From JBEAOO01 sp041164825 (GTDB lineage: Bacteria; Pseudomonadota; Gammaproteobacteria; Burkholderiales; Burkholderiaceae_C), in the NCBI GenBank assembly GCA_041164825.1, contig JBEAOO010000362.1:1-6877 (forward strand): a stretch of 6,877 nt of DNA, read 5' to 3'. The position numbers were made by a program, and so were the translations under genes. The notes under the pieces were generated by a model. That model was not told the origin of the DNA. It saw only the letters and a program-made list of their open reading frames with translations, and did not search any database. Each line of letters opens with the position of its first letter. Position 1 is the first letter of the stretch. Positions 1 to 6,471 of the stretch are shown here, piece after piece.

Positions 1-1
1 C

Positions 2-304
2 ATCGGGCCCGATCACCACATCAAGGCCAAACGCAACCACCGCGCCTCTCGCCCACGTTTTGACTACGCGGAGTTTTGGCGCGAGCTGGGCGGCGAGGTC
101 ACCGAGGACGGCAACTGGCGCTTGCCCCTGGAGAACACACTCCGGCCGCTGGAGGAGGTGCCCACCAAGCGCCGTGCGATGTACCGCCGCCGGTATGCCT
201 TGCTGGCCGGTATGGTCGAGCAGGTCAACGCATCGGTGTCGGCTGATGGGGAGGCGCACGATGGGTCGCCAAGCCCAGTTTCGCCACTACCGATGACCGC
301 CTGA
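2..304 (+). CDS. VirK/YbjX-family (DUF535) protein, C-terminal fragment
   Basis: An open frame enters from the left edge (codons counted from base 2) and ends at TGA 302-304, giving about 100 residues of a C-terminus. The recognisable part is a tyrosine- and arginine-rich block: RFDYAEFWRELGG, then a short Gly-Asn-Trp turn and LPLE, then PLEEVPTKRRAMYRRRYALL. This order (FW.ELGG, then LPL, then P.KRR..YRRRY.LL) is how VirK/YbjX-type DUF535 proteins end. The last 30 or so residues are Ser/Pro/Ala-rich and look like an unconserved tail. The family is linked to virulence or envelope-stress tolerance in some enterobacteria, but its biochemical activity is not established and nothing here adds to that. 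The start and most of the protein lie outside the window. The family call rests on memory of the motif. Confidence 0.72.
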   Translation: MGPDHHIKAKRNHRASRPRFDYAEFWRELGGEVTEDGNWRLPLENTLRPLEEVPTKRRAMYRRRYALLAGMVEQVNASVSADGEAHDGSPSPVSPLPMTA

Positions 305-399
305 GCAGCCCTTCCGTGCCAGCGCTTGTCCGGCCTGCCTCCGGAGAAGTGCTTGCAGATCGCGGGTCTTTTCGCGCGTTCAAAAATCACGCCACTTCA

Positions 400-439
400 G
401 AGAATCGAGGCAGTTCTTCGACCTGCTACATCGATTCTC
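400..439 (+). promoter_or_regulatory. Stem-loop in the glf leader, next to the ribosome binding site
   Basis: GAGAATCGA at 400-408 is a perfect 9-bp inverted repeat of TCGATTCTC at 431-439. Inside the 22-nt loop, GCAG (410-413) can pair with CTGC (423-426), which lengthens the hairpin. The stem ends two bases before a GAGG Shine-Dalgarno-like motif (442-445) and 12 bases before the glf ATG at 452. It could be an RNA structure affecting glf translation, or a palindromic protein-binding site. No convincing -35/-10 pair was seen in the 305-451 gap, so the transcription start is unknown. The pairing is seen directly; the role is inferred. Confidence 0.5.
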
Positions 440-451
440 ACGAGGTGCCCC

Positions 452-1555
452 ATGGACGACCTGATTGTGGGCGCTGGCTTTGCCGGCGCCACCTGTGCCC
501 GCCAACTGGCCGAGGCCGGCCGGCGCGTGCGGGTGATCGACAAGCGCACGCACATTGCCGGCAACGCGCACGACCAGCTCGATGCCCACGGCGTGCTGAT
601 CCACACCTACGGCCCGCACATCTTCCACACCAACAGCCAGAAGGTGGTCGACTTTTTGTCGCGCTTCACCGCCTGGCGGCCGTATGAGCACCGTGTGCTG
701 GCCTCGGTGAGCGGGCAGCTGCTGCCGATCCCGATCAACCGCAGCACGCTGAACCAACTCTACGGCCTGGACCTCGACGAGGCCGGTGCCGCCGACTTTT
801 TGGAACAAGCGCGCTGCCCGCGCAAAAGCCTCAAGACCAGCGAAGACGTGGTGCTCAACTCGGTCGGCCACGACCTGTGCAACAAGTTCTTCCGCGGCTA
901 CACGCGCAAGCAGTGGGGCCTGGATTTGAGCGAGCTCTCAGCCGGCGTGGCCGCGCGCATCCCCACGCGCACCAACGACGACGACCGCTACTTCACCGAC
1001 ACCTTCCAGGCCATGCCGCAGGACGGCTACACGGCGATGTTCGAGCGCCTGCTGGACCACCCCAACATCGAGGTGCAAACCGGGGTCGACTTCCAGCTGG
1101 TGCGCGACCAGATCGACCGCGAGCGCACCATCTACAGCGGCCCGGTGGACGAATACTTCAAGCATCGCCTGGGCCGCCTGCCCTACCGCTCGCTGCGCTT
1201 TGAGCACGAGCACCTGGCCGCCACCGTGCAGGTGCTGCCGGTGGGCACGGTGAACCACCCCAACGATCACGCCTACACCCGCATCACGGAGTTCAAGCAC
1301 CTGACTGGCCAGCAGCACAGTGGCACGTCGGTGGTGCGCGAATACCCCTGCGCCAAGGGCGACCCGTACTACCCCATTCCCACCGCGCACAACGAGCTGC
1401 TCTACAAGCGCTACGCCGCGCTGGCCGAGGCCGAAACCGGCACCGTCTTCATCGGCCGCCTGGCCCAGTACCGCTACTACAACATGGACCAGGTGGTGGC
1501 CTCCGCGCTGCACACCTGCGAGCAGCTGCTGCACGCCGAAGCGGCGCACGTCTGA
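452..1555 (+). CDS. glf: UDP-galactopyranose mutase
   Basis: The enzyme interconverts UDP-galactopyranose and UDP-galactofuranose in the cytoplasm, using reduced FAD, and so supplies the donor for galactofuranose in surface glycans. The 367-residue product matches the usual bacterial length. Visible motifs are an N-terminal dinucleotide-binding fold with GAGFAG (7-12) and an acidic strand end VID (28-30); GPHIFHT (54-60); YTRKQWG (150-156), with the tyrosine and the substrate-stacking tryptophan W155; ARIPTR with R169; Y180; YTRITEF with R277; DPYYPIP (304-310); and YRYYNMDQ (340-347). These fit the known catalytic arginines and tyrosines of the Klebsiella enzyme with small offsets. The ATG at 452 was chosen because the FAD motif follows at once and GAGG lies 6 bases upstream. 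The frame is open further upstream, but that part has no matching domain. The gene reads alone on the plus strand, converging on the minus-strand cluster. Confidence 0.95.
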   Translation: MDDLIVGAGFAGATCARQLAEAGRRVRVIDKRTHIAGNAHDQLDAHGVLIHTYGPHIFHTNSQKVVDFLSRFTAWRPYEHRVLASVSGQLLPIPINRSTLNQLYGLDLDEAGAADFLEQARCPRKSLKTSEDVVLNSVGHDLCNKFFRGYTRKQWGLDLSELSAGVAARIPTRTNDDDRYFTDTFQAMPQDGYTAMFERLLDHPNIEVQTGVDFQLVRDQIDRERTIYSGPVDEYFKHRLGRLPYRSLRFEHEHLAATVQVLPVGTVNHPNDHAYTRITEFKHLTGQQHSGTSVVREYPCAKGDPYYPIPTAHNELLYKRYAALAEAETGTVFIGRLAQYRYYNMDQVVASALHTCEQLLHAEAAHV

Positions 1556-1582
1556 ATCCGGACCCGCGCATTTGGAGACAGC

Positions 1583-1606
1583 CAACGGGCGCTGCGGCGC
1601 CCGTTG
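1583..1606. terminator. Hairpin between convergent genes, probable bidirectional terminator
   Basis: A perfect 10-bp GC-rich stem pairs CAACGGGCGC (1583-1592) with GCGCCCGTTG (1597-1606) across a TGCG loop. It lies 27 bases after the glf stop and 12 bases before the stop of the converging small membrane protein gene, where a shared terminator is expected. Neither side has a strong U-tract; the plus side continues TCGTTC. Termination is therefore probable rather than certain. Confidence 0.65.
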
Positions 1607-1618
1607 TCGTTCAGGCGC

Positions 1619-2047
1619 TCACGGTGCCTCGATGTAGCCCGCCGCGGCCAGGGCCCAGAGCGCGGCAAACACAAAAGGCAGCGCGCGTGCAGCCCAGTCG
1701 CCGCGGTGGCCATTGGGGTGCACGGGGTTGAGGCTGCACAGCCGGCCGAGCCCGCGCGACTCGAACTGCGCGCGGATGGCTTCGGCCGAATCGCGCGCGG
1801 CATAGATGCTCACGCCGATCACCCCGGCCACCGCCATGCCAAACAGCGGAAAGCCGATGATCAACCACTTGTGCTTGGCGGTGGACAGCGTGCCGTAGGC
1901 GGTGAACAGCAAACCCTGCGACAAGATCAGCCACATCAGCCGGTGGTTGATCAGGTTGTCCTCGTGCGTCCACTGCTCACGCAGCGCGCGGTACAGCTCC
2001 CAGTCAAGTGGGCTGATGGAAGCTGGGGGGGTGGAGGTGTCGGACAT
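1619..2047 (-). CDS. Small membrane protein of unknown function
   Basis: This encodes a 142-residue protein whose specific function I do not recognise. After a polar N-terminus (residues 1-35, containing the charged stretch LREQWTHEDNLINHR) come two hydrophobic segments, about 36-52 (LMWLILSQGLLFTAYG) and 61-83 (WLIIGFPLFGMAVAGVIGVS and following). A third lies near the C-terminus, about 120-137. The 84-119 linker is basic and polar, with Arg, Asn and His. This suggests an inner-membrane protein with three spanning segments and no signal peptide. Proteins with a similar HEDNL.NHR...WL motif ahead of two helices occur as uncharacterised small membrane proteins in proteobacteria. The ribosome binding site before ATG 2047 is weak. 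It is the last minus-strand gene before the convergent terminator, separated from its upstream neighbour by one copy of the large structured repeat, so it may have its own promoter. Confidence 0.8.
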   Translation of the reverse strand: MSDTSTPPASISPLDWELYRALREQWTHEDNLINHRLMWLILSQGLLFTAYGTLSTAKHKWLIIGFPLFGMAVAGVIGVSIYAARDSAEAIRAQFESRGLGRLCSLNPVHPNGHRGDWAARALPFVFAALWALAAAGYIEAP

Positions 2048-2130
2048 GGCTCAGGGTGCGGCTCACAGCGGTGCAGCAATGTAGCTGAGGCGGGCGCAGA
2101 GACTCATGCGGGCGGCGCCAATGGCGTGCA

Positions 2131-2176
2131 AGTTCGCCGTCGCCGGGAAGTTCAGTTCTCAACACCTGGGCGAACT
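2131..2176. repeat. Imperfect inverted repeat near structured element copy 1
   Basis: AGTTCGCC at 2131-2138 is the inverse of GGCGAACT at 2169-2176. Flanking GCA and TGC extend the pairing if one A is bulged out. It lies 15 bp outside copy 1 of the large structured repeat, in the gap before the small membrane protein gene. It might be an extra hairpin of that element or a terminator-like structure on the minus strand. It has no clear counterpart beside copy 2. Confidence 0.35.
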
Positions 2177-2197
2177 GCATTCCGCGGTGGAGCGCGA

Positions 2198-2293
2198 GGA
2201 GCGCTGTGCCGCATTCGCTTTGCTCCGTGTCCCCCACCGGCCTGCGGCCGGCTCCTCCTTTACCTGCGCAAAGCGAATGCGGCACAGCGCTCC
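2198..2293. repeat. Arm 1 of structured repeat copy 1
   Basis: Positions 2198-2223 and 2268-2293 form a perfect 26-bp inverted repeat; the outer strand contains GTGCCGCATTCGCTTTGC. Inside it is the conserved core: CTCCGTGTCCCCC, then a small tip hairpin CCGGCC-TGC-GGCCGG (2237-2251), then CTCCTCCTTTACCTGCG. The core flanks are shared with the other arms, but the tip hairpin is unique to this arm. The arm could form a cruciform in DNA or a very stable hairpin in RNA. Confidence 0.9.
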
Positions 2294-2342
2294 CAGAACC
2301 AGTGTTGGCATGCCACGTCGACGCACACCTCAGTGCTCGCAG

Positions 2343-2442
2343 GGGCGGCGATGGGCCGAGCCGATTTGCGCAGGTAAAGGAGGAGGGCCCGCGCAGCGGG
2401 TCCGGGGGACACGGAGCAAATCGGCTCGGCCCAGCGCCGCCC
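2343..2442. repeat. Arm 2 of structured repeat copy 1
   Basis: Positions 2343-2369 and 2416-2442 form a 27-bp stem with one mismatch (A2351 opposite G2434). The stem contains GGGCCGAGCCGATTTGC, unlike the arm 1 stem. The core is purine-rich on this strand (CAGGTAAAGGAGGAGGG, then GGGGGACACGGAG) and is the arm 1 core type in inverted orientation. Positions 2365-2420 are the exact reverse complement of 6491-6546, the core of arm 1 in copy 2. Confidence 0.9.
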
Positions 2443-2552
2443 TCGCGCTAACCTTCGACTGTGGCACCGGGTTCAGACCAAAGTCAGCAGAACACACCAC
2501 GCACCCAACTCAGCAAGCACACCAAGCCAAACTTGGAGTCCGCGCGCCAGGC

Positions 2553-2936
2553 TCAGTTGCCGCGCGCCAAGCTCACCGTTTGGGGCTTGAGGCGCGCCGA
2601 CTCCACCCAGCCCAGCGCGACGCGGCCGGACTTGGGGTTCACGTACATCACCGAGGTGTAGCCCTTGTGGGCGACGTAGCCGTTGACCGGCTCGCCACTC
2701 AAAATGAATACGCCCTTTTGCACGCAGCCCGCATCGGGTGCGGTGTAGAACTGCAAGCGCCCCGTGCCTTTGACGAGTTGCGCCGAGTCGTGGTCGGCAA
2801 TGCGCGCGCCTGATGCGTTGCCCACATCACCCGCCACCCGGCAATCTCCCGCCACCGGCTCGGCGGCCGAGACTGGTTGGCAGGTGGCCGCAGCCAAGGC
2901 AGACAAGGCCACAACAAGGGTGTGAACGGGTTGCAT
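2553..2936 (-). CDS. Small secreted protein with SH3-like C-terminal region
   Basis: This encodes a 127-residue protein with a probable Sec signal peptide: MQPVH, then a hydrophobic stretch (residues 7-17), and likely cleavage after VSA (22-24). The cysteine at 19 follows a threonine, so the lipoprotein signal is not convincing. The mature part has a polar stretch and then LQFYTAPDAGC (61-71), GVFILSGEPV (75-84) and YTSVMYVNPKSG (93-104), ending in GWVESARLK (109-117). The pattern of tight beta strands ending in GWV...RL resembles small bacterial SH3-like proteins of the periplasm. Cys32 and Cys71 could form a disulfide. ATG 2936 was chosen because the signal peptide begins there; the upstream in-frame part is not signal-like. 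It lies 82 bp after the DUF4422 gene on the same strand and may be cotranscribed with it. No function can be assigned. Confidence 0.8.
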   Translation of the reverse strand: MQPVHTLVVALSALAAATCQPVSAAEPVAGDCRVAGDVGNASGARIADHDSAQLVKGTGRLQFYTAPDAGCVQKGVFILSGEPVNGYVAHKGYTSVMYVNPKSGRVALGWVESARLKPQTVSLARGN

Positions 2937-3018
2937 GGACGAACTCTCTCGGTGAAGCGTCAAAGGGCGGCAAATGGCGGCGAAGGGGGCGTGTTGCGAT
3001 GGCGTCAAGCACCACGCA

Positions 3019-3861
3019 TCACGCGCCGGGCTCCATGCCCACGATCGGCGTTTCCATCGTGCGCAGGCCTTCGGCATACAGGTAGAACATCAAGAAGCGC
3101 TCGGCCAGGAAGCCGATGTAGCGGGCCTGATACGGGTCGCTTGGCACAGGGCAGCGGCGTTGCACCTCGAACAACACCGGGAACATCGTGGCGCAGTAGT
3201 GCTCAAAGCGCGCCCAACTCACGATGAACATATTGCAGTAGGTGAACTTGTTGCTCTGAGCGAAGTAGCCCGCAAAGCGGCGGTACTGCGGGTTAAGCTC
3301 AAACAGCACCTCGTTGAACACGCGCCAGTGCTCGGCGTCGTGGTGCAGCGTGTACTCCTGCGTGATCGAGCCGCCGAGGCGAAACGCGCTCGGCACAATC
3401 GCATCGGCGTGCTGCAGCCAGTCGAGTGCACGCGCACCGGCCTCGGGGCCCGACATCGCGTTGATGCTGGCTGGGATGTCGGTGACGGGCACGCGCTGGC
3501 CGGGGATGAAACCGCCGCCCAGGTAGAGATAGCGCCGGTAGTGATAGAGGCCGATGTGGCGCACGCCGCGCAGGTTTTTCCAGGCCCAGTAGAGCGCGGT
3601 CAATTCGCAGAACTGCGGGTTGAGGTGCGAGATGTGGTCGGCGCCCGAGGCATCGCTGAACACGCCGGGCGTGTCGGGCATGCGGAAGCGCCCGACGGTG
3701 ACCGGCCGCACCCAGGTGGAGGCGGGGTTGTGGTGGTAGGGCTTGTGGAAGGTGGTGAGCACCAGCAGGTCGAGGTCGAGCGCAGGCGGCGCGGCCAGCT
3801 CGGTCTGCGGGGCGGCGTCCAGCGTCAGGGCATCGGCGACGTCAGCGAGGTCGGTGCTCAT
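3019..3861 (-). CDS. DUF4422 domain glycosyltransferase-like protein
   Basis: This 280-residue protein carries the hallmarks of the DUF4422 family, found in capsule, exopolysaccharide and O-antigen loci and generally regarded as glycosyltransferases. A strand LLVLTTFHKPY (32-42) opens the domain. NPQFCELTALYWAWKN (81-96) and HIGLYHYRRY (102-111) are the signature blocks, followed by DAIVPSAF (153-160), CNMFIVSWARFE (209-220) and AERFLMFYLY (253-262). Residues 1-30 form an Ala/Asp/Leu-rich extension before the usual domain start, probably a flexible tail. ATG 3861 starts two bases after the stop of the upstream glycosyltransferase gene, so the two are almost certainly translated from one mRNA; the ribosome binding site is weak. 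The product is probably cytoplasmic or membrane-peripheral and transfers a sugar to a glycan or protein. Donor and acceptor cannot be read from the sequence. Galactofuranose is possible given nearby glf. Confidence 0.88.
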   Translation of the reverse strand: MSTDLADVADALTLDAAPQTELAAPPALDLDLLVLTTFHKPYHHNPASTWVRPVTVGRFRMPDTPGVFSDASGADHISHLNPQFCELTALYWAWKNLRGVRHIGLYHYRRYLYLGGGFIPGQRVPVTDIPASINAMSGPEAGARALDWLQHADAIVPSAFRLGGSITQEYTLHHDAEHWRVFNEVLFELNPQYRRFAGYFAQSNKFTYCNMFIVSWARFEHYCATMFPVLFEVQRRCPVPSDPYQARYIGFLAERFLMFYLYAEGLRTMETPIVGMEPGA

Positions 3862-3863
3862 GA

Positions 3864-4808
3864 TCAGGCGGCCTCGCGCAACTGGGCCAAGCGGATCTGG
3901 GCCGTGGCGTGCAACAGCAGGTCGGTCTCGGCCTGCAGGCCGTAGGCGTGGGCGAGTTGCGCCATGCCGGGGGCCAAAATGCGGTCGATGCCGGGCTGCG
4001 TGGCGAAGGCCGAGACCTCGTGAAATTTGCGCACGAAGTCGCGCACGTCGCCGAAGTTGACGGCGCGGAAATTGGGTTCTTTCCAGTACTCCTGGCCGCC
4101 CCAGCCGGGGTAGCCGAGCACCATGTTGCCGGCCAGCGCGGCCTCGATCGGCGGCACCGGGCAGCCCTCAAAATCGCTGAAGGCCAGGAACACGCGCGAG
4201 CCGGCCAGCGCTTGCGCCACCTGGTCTTCGGTCATGCCGTGCAGCGGCTGAAACCGCCAGGCCGGAAAACTCTTGGCCAACCACGGCACCACATTGCTCG
4301 CGTGCTGCGGCAGCTTGCGCGGCATGAAGGTGACGGTGCGGGTTTTCTCGGCCGGCTTGAAGCGCTCGGTGTCGACCGAGTACTTGACGCGGATGATCTT
4401 GCCGCTGAGCTCGGGGAAGATGCCGCTGAGCATGCCGGTGGTGTCGTCCGAGATCGAAAGGATGGCGCTGGCGTTGCGGTAGCAGCGCGTCACTTCCTCG
4501 ATCGATGCGGTGGGCAGCACCAGGTAGCCGTTTTGCACAAACATGCCGTAGCGCATGCCCATGCCGTGCAGCTGGTTGCCGAGCACGGTCATGATCTCCG
4601 GGACCATCACAAAGTCGGTGGTGCGCAGCTCTTCCAAGCAGATCACCGGCGCGGTGTTGGCAAACCAGTCGCAGCGGAAGCCGCGCTTGAAGTGCATCAC
4701 GCAGGCCTCCACGCCGAGCGCGTTGAGCAGCTCCACGTGTTTGTAGATGACCTTGATGCCGCCGGTGGGCGTGTTGGAGTCGGGGCTGACGTAGACGAAG
4801 CGGCTCAT
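3864..4808 (-). CDS. GT-B fold glycosyltransferase (GT1/GT4-like)
   Basis: This 314-residue protein looks like a compact retaining GT-B glycosyltransferase. The N-terminal half starts FVYVSPDSNTPTGGIKVIY (4-22), the glycine-rich loop near the acceptor site, followed by a helix VELLNALG. The C-terminal donor-binding half has FMPRK (161-165) and FSDFEGCPVPPIEAALAG (210-227), where E214 and E222 form the EX7E motif of family 4 enzymes. There is no signal peptide or membrane segment, so it should act at the cytoplasmic face. ATG 4808 has a good ribosome binding site (AAGGA, 7 bases upstream) and directly precedes the fold; the open frame further upstream overlaps the tolC end. It starts 31 bp after the TolC-family gene and is followed after 2 bp by the DUF4422 gene, so it probably builds the same glycan as that protein. 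The sugar transferred is unknown. Confidence 0.88.
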   Translation of the reverse strand: MSRFVYVSPDSNTPTGGIKVIYKHVELLNALGVEACVMHFKRGFRCDWFANTAPVICLEELRTTDFVMVPEIMTVLGNQLHGMGMRYGMFVQNGYLVLPTASIEEVTRCYRNASAILSISDDTTGMLSGIFPELSGKIIRVKYSVDTERFKPAEKTRTVTFMPRKLPQHASNVVPWLAKSFPAWRFQPLHGMTEDQVAQALAGSRVFLAFSDFEGCPVPPIEAALAGNMVLGYPGWGGQEYWKEPNFRAVNFGDVRDFVRKFHEVSAFATQPGIDRILAPGMAQLAHAYGLQAETDLLLHATAQIRLAQLREAA

Positions 4809-4839
4809 GGGCGCGTCCTTGCTGAGGATCGGTGGGTGT

Positions 4840-6210
4840 TTACTGCAGCCAGCCGCCAATGCCGCGGCCCAAGGACCACAGCAAGGCATTGGCTTGTTCG
4901 CCGTCGTACAGCGCGTTGACGTAGGCCACGCGCAGACCGTAGTGGTCGCTCTCGCTGGACATCACGTCAAACAGCGAGCGCTTGCCCAGCTGCTGCCACT
5001 GCTGCAGCGTGAAGGCGCGCACCTGGTTGCTGTCGCGCAGCACGTCGACCACGCGGCGGGCGCGGTCAAAGGCGGAGATGGCTTGTTCGTGCACATCGGC
5101 CGCGCGCGAGACGCGGCCCTCAATCGCATCGTCACGCTGCAGCCGGGCGGCGCGGGCGCGCAGCTCGGCGGCGGTGGCGGCGTGTTCGGTGCTTTGGTTG
5201 AAGAGCGGGATGGTGACGTTGACGCCAGCCGACCAGCCGATGGGGCTGCCGACACCGACCGACTTGCTGCCGCTGAGGCTCCAGCCCACTTGCGGCTTGC
5301 CGCTGGCGCGCACGGCGCTGGCGTATTGGTCAGCGGCATCCGCTTGCGCGGTGAGCTGGTTGATGTCGGCCGCGCGGGCGGCATCGGCCTGGATCTCTTC
5401 GAGCTTGGGCACAGCGATCAGCACCGACGACAAGCCATCCACCGGCGGCAAGCCATCGCCCACGAAGCGGCGCAGGCGCAGCTCGGTCTGGCGCACCTGC
5501 GACATGGTCTGGGCGTAGCTCATCTCGGTCTGCTGCAGCGTCTTGCGTGCTTGCACCAGCTCGCTGGCGCGGCCCTTGTCGGCATTGACGATGGTTTGCA
5601 GCGCCTCCACCAAGCAGCCCATCTTGCGGGCATGCTGCTGGTAGACCTGGGCCTGCAAGCGGTAGCGGCTGCGCTCCAGTGCGAGCGACACGGTTTGCAG
5701 GGCGACCTGCTCGCGTGCGCTGAGTTGGCCTTGCTGGGCCGCTTCGGCGAGCTGGCTGCGCCAGTCGGTGAGGCGGTTTTGGCGGCCACCGTCGAACAGC
5801 GAGGCACCGACATTGAGTGCAGCGCGGCTTTGCATGCCGCTCACGGTGGCGACGGTGTTGGTGCCGCTGCCCACATGGTTGACCGAGCCGCTGATGGAGG
5901 CTTGCGGCAAGGCGCCGGCCTTGGCCTCGGACAAATCGCTTTGTGCCGCTTGGGCCAGCAAGGCCGCCGCACCCACTGTTTGGCTGCGGCGAAAGGCCTC
6001 TTGCACCATGGCTTGCAGGTTCATGCGCGGGGAGTCGGCATTGGCACCGGCGCTGCTGGCCTCGGCGGGCAGGCGGGCTTCAGATTCTTCATCCACGCAG
6101 GCGGCGTGGCCGGCCAGCGGCAAGGCCAGACACACGGCGCCCAGCAGTTGGGCGAGGTGGCGGATGGTGGGGCGAACGGTGACGATGGCGGTAGCGGATG
6201 CGGCAGGCAT
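4840..6210 (-). CDS. TolC-family outer membrane efflux/type I secretion protein
   Basis: This 456-residue protein forms the trimeric outer membrane channel-tunnel of a type I secretion system or efflux pump. It has a long, basic N-terminal signal peptide (hydrophobic core about 20-33, likely cleavage after AGHA at 37). Two OEP repeats follow. The first (about 63-250) includes NLQAMVQEAFRRS and the strand turn LFDGGRQ (138-144), followed by long amphipathic helices. The second (about 275-450) includes the parallel turn PLFNQS (335-340) and more helices. The C-terminal block QWQQLGKRSLFDVMSSESDHY (404-424) resembles LapE/AggA-type secretion channels. ATG 6210 was chosen because it has GGAGA 7 bases upstream and begins the signal peptide; earlier in-frame codons run into the repeat element. 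The upstream neighbour ends in an HlyD-type C-terminus, which favours type I secretion over drug efflux. Downstream come two glycosyltransferase genes. Confidence 0.92.
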   Translation of the reverse strand: MPAASATAIVTVRPTIRHLAQLLGAVCLALPLAGHAACVDEESEARLPAEASSAGANADSPRMNLQAMVQEAFRRSQTVGAAALLAQAAQSDLSEAKAGALPQASISGSVNHVGSGTNTVATVSGMQSRAALNVGASLFDGGRQNRLTDWRSQLAEAAQQGQLSAREQVALQTVSLALERSRYRLQAQVYQQHARKMGCLVEALQTIVNADKGRASELVQARKTLQQTEMSYAQTMSQVRQTELRLRRFVGDGLPPVDGLSSVLIAVPKLEEIQADAARAADINQLTAQADAADQYASAVRASGKPQVGWSLSGSKSVGVGSPIGWSAGVNVTIPLFNQSTEHAATAAELRARAARLQRDDAIEGRVSRAADVHEQAISAFDRARRVVDVLRDSNQVRAFTLQQWQQLGKRSLFDVMSSESDHYGLRVAYVNALYDGEQANALLWSLGRGIGGWLQ

Positions 6211-6456
6211 GAACGGGTCTCCGGGGTCTGACGGCCACGTGCAGTGGCTGGTCGTCAGTACACCGCGACCAGGCCGGGCGCGATCGGTGGAAAGCGGGGC
6301 GAATTGCCCGCCAATTCGGCCTGGCGCTGAGGCCTTGGATCGACGTGCGAAGCGTCTCACGCGCCGTTGCGGCCCGAGGTATCCAAGATGCAACAGGCTG
6401 CTCGGTGCGTTTTCGGCATTGGGGGACACACCTGAGTCGCTGCCCGTTTGCTCGGC
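6211..6456 (-). other. Non-coding leader upstream of the tolC-like gene, with small hairpins
   Basis: These 246 bases separate the tolC-like start from structured repeat copy 2 and hold no credible gene. The tolC ribosome binding site (GGAGA on the minus strand) is at the left end. Three short inverted repeats are visible: GCCAC/GTGGC (6234-6248), CTGGTCG/CGACCAG (6248-6272) and CGAATTG/CAATTCG with a 5-nt loop (6300-6318). The first two share a base, so they would compete. They might be leader structures or an operator. No convincing sigma-70 promoter was found, so whether tolC has its own promoter or depends on readthrough from hlyD is open. Confidence 0.45.
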
Positions 6457-6471
6457 GATCGGCGCGAGGGC

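Larger units (their letters stand above)
2191..2449. repeat. Large structured repeat element, copy 1 (three-stem palindromic composite)
   Basis: This 259-bp non-coding element is bounded by a perfect 9-bp inverted repeat, AGCGCGAGG (2191-2199) and CCTCGCGCT (2441-2449). Between these are two long hairpin arms (2198-2293 and 2343-2442) joined by a 49-bp linker. The arms carry the same core in opposite orientations, so the whole is a head-to-head pair, as in bacterial interspersed mosaic elements. A second copy at 6457-6732 has the same layout. The linkers also match in patches: GAACCAG, GCCACGTC and GCAGGGGCGG occur in both. No target-site duplication is evident at the ends. It fills most of the 505-bp gap between the SH3-like gene and the small membrane protein gene. 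The rest of that gap (2048-2190 and 2450-2552) shows only weak hairpins. Frames running through it are low-complexity by-products of GC content. It could be a REP/BIME-like mobile repeat or a structured RNA. Confidence 0.85.

Noticed and set aside
2191..2449. Insertion sequence or integron attC site
   Set aside because: There is no transposase frame, no clear target duplication, and the attC core-site pattern is absent; the pairing fits a composite palindromic repeat better.
2106..2813. Plus-strand open frame crossing structured repeat copy 1 and the SH3-like gene
   Set aside because: It runs through palindromic DNA and antisense to a gene with a signal peptide; there is no protein-like conservation between its repeat-encoded part and copy 2.
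2958..3008. Two TTGACG motifs on the minus strand upstream of the SH3-like gene, as -35 boxes
   Set aside because: Neither has a plausible -10 box at 16-18 bp, and one would place the start inside the gene.
2974..3945. Plus-strand open frame (323 codons) opposite the DUF4422 gene
   Set aside because: The minus-strand frame contains the DUF4422 signatures; this one has only shadow composition.
3909..4919. Plus-strand open frame (336 codons) opposite the GT-B gene
   Set aside because: It has low-complexity Ala/Val/His composition and no recognisable fold, while the minus strand carries clear glycosyltransferase motifs.
4807..6231. Long plus-strand open frame (474 codons) opposite the tolC-like gene
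   Set aside because: It is rich in Gly, Ala, Leu, His and Gln without domains and mirrors GC-biased codons of the tolC-like gene, which has a signal peptide, OEP motifs and a good ribosome binding site.
6421..6456. Possible fifth, degenerate core fragment (GGGGGACACA)
   Set aside because: Only about nine bases match the core flank and no pairing stem surrounds it, so chance is likely.
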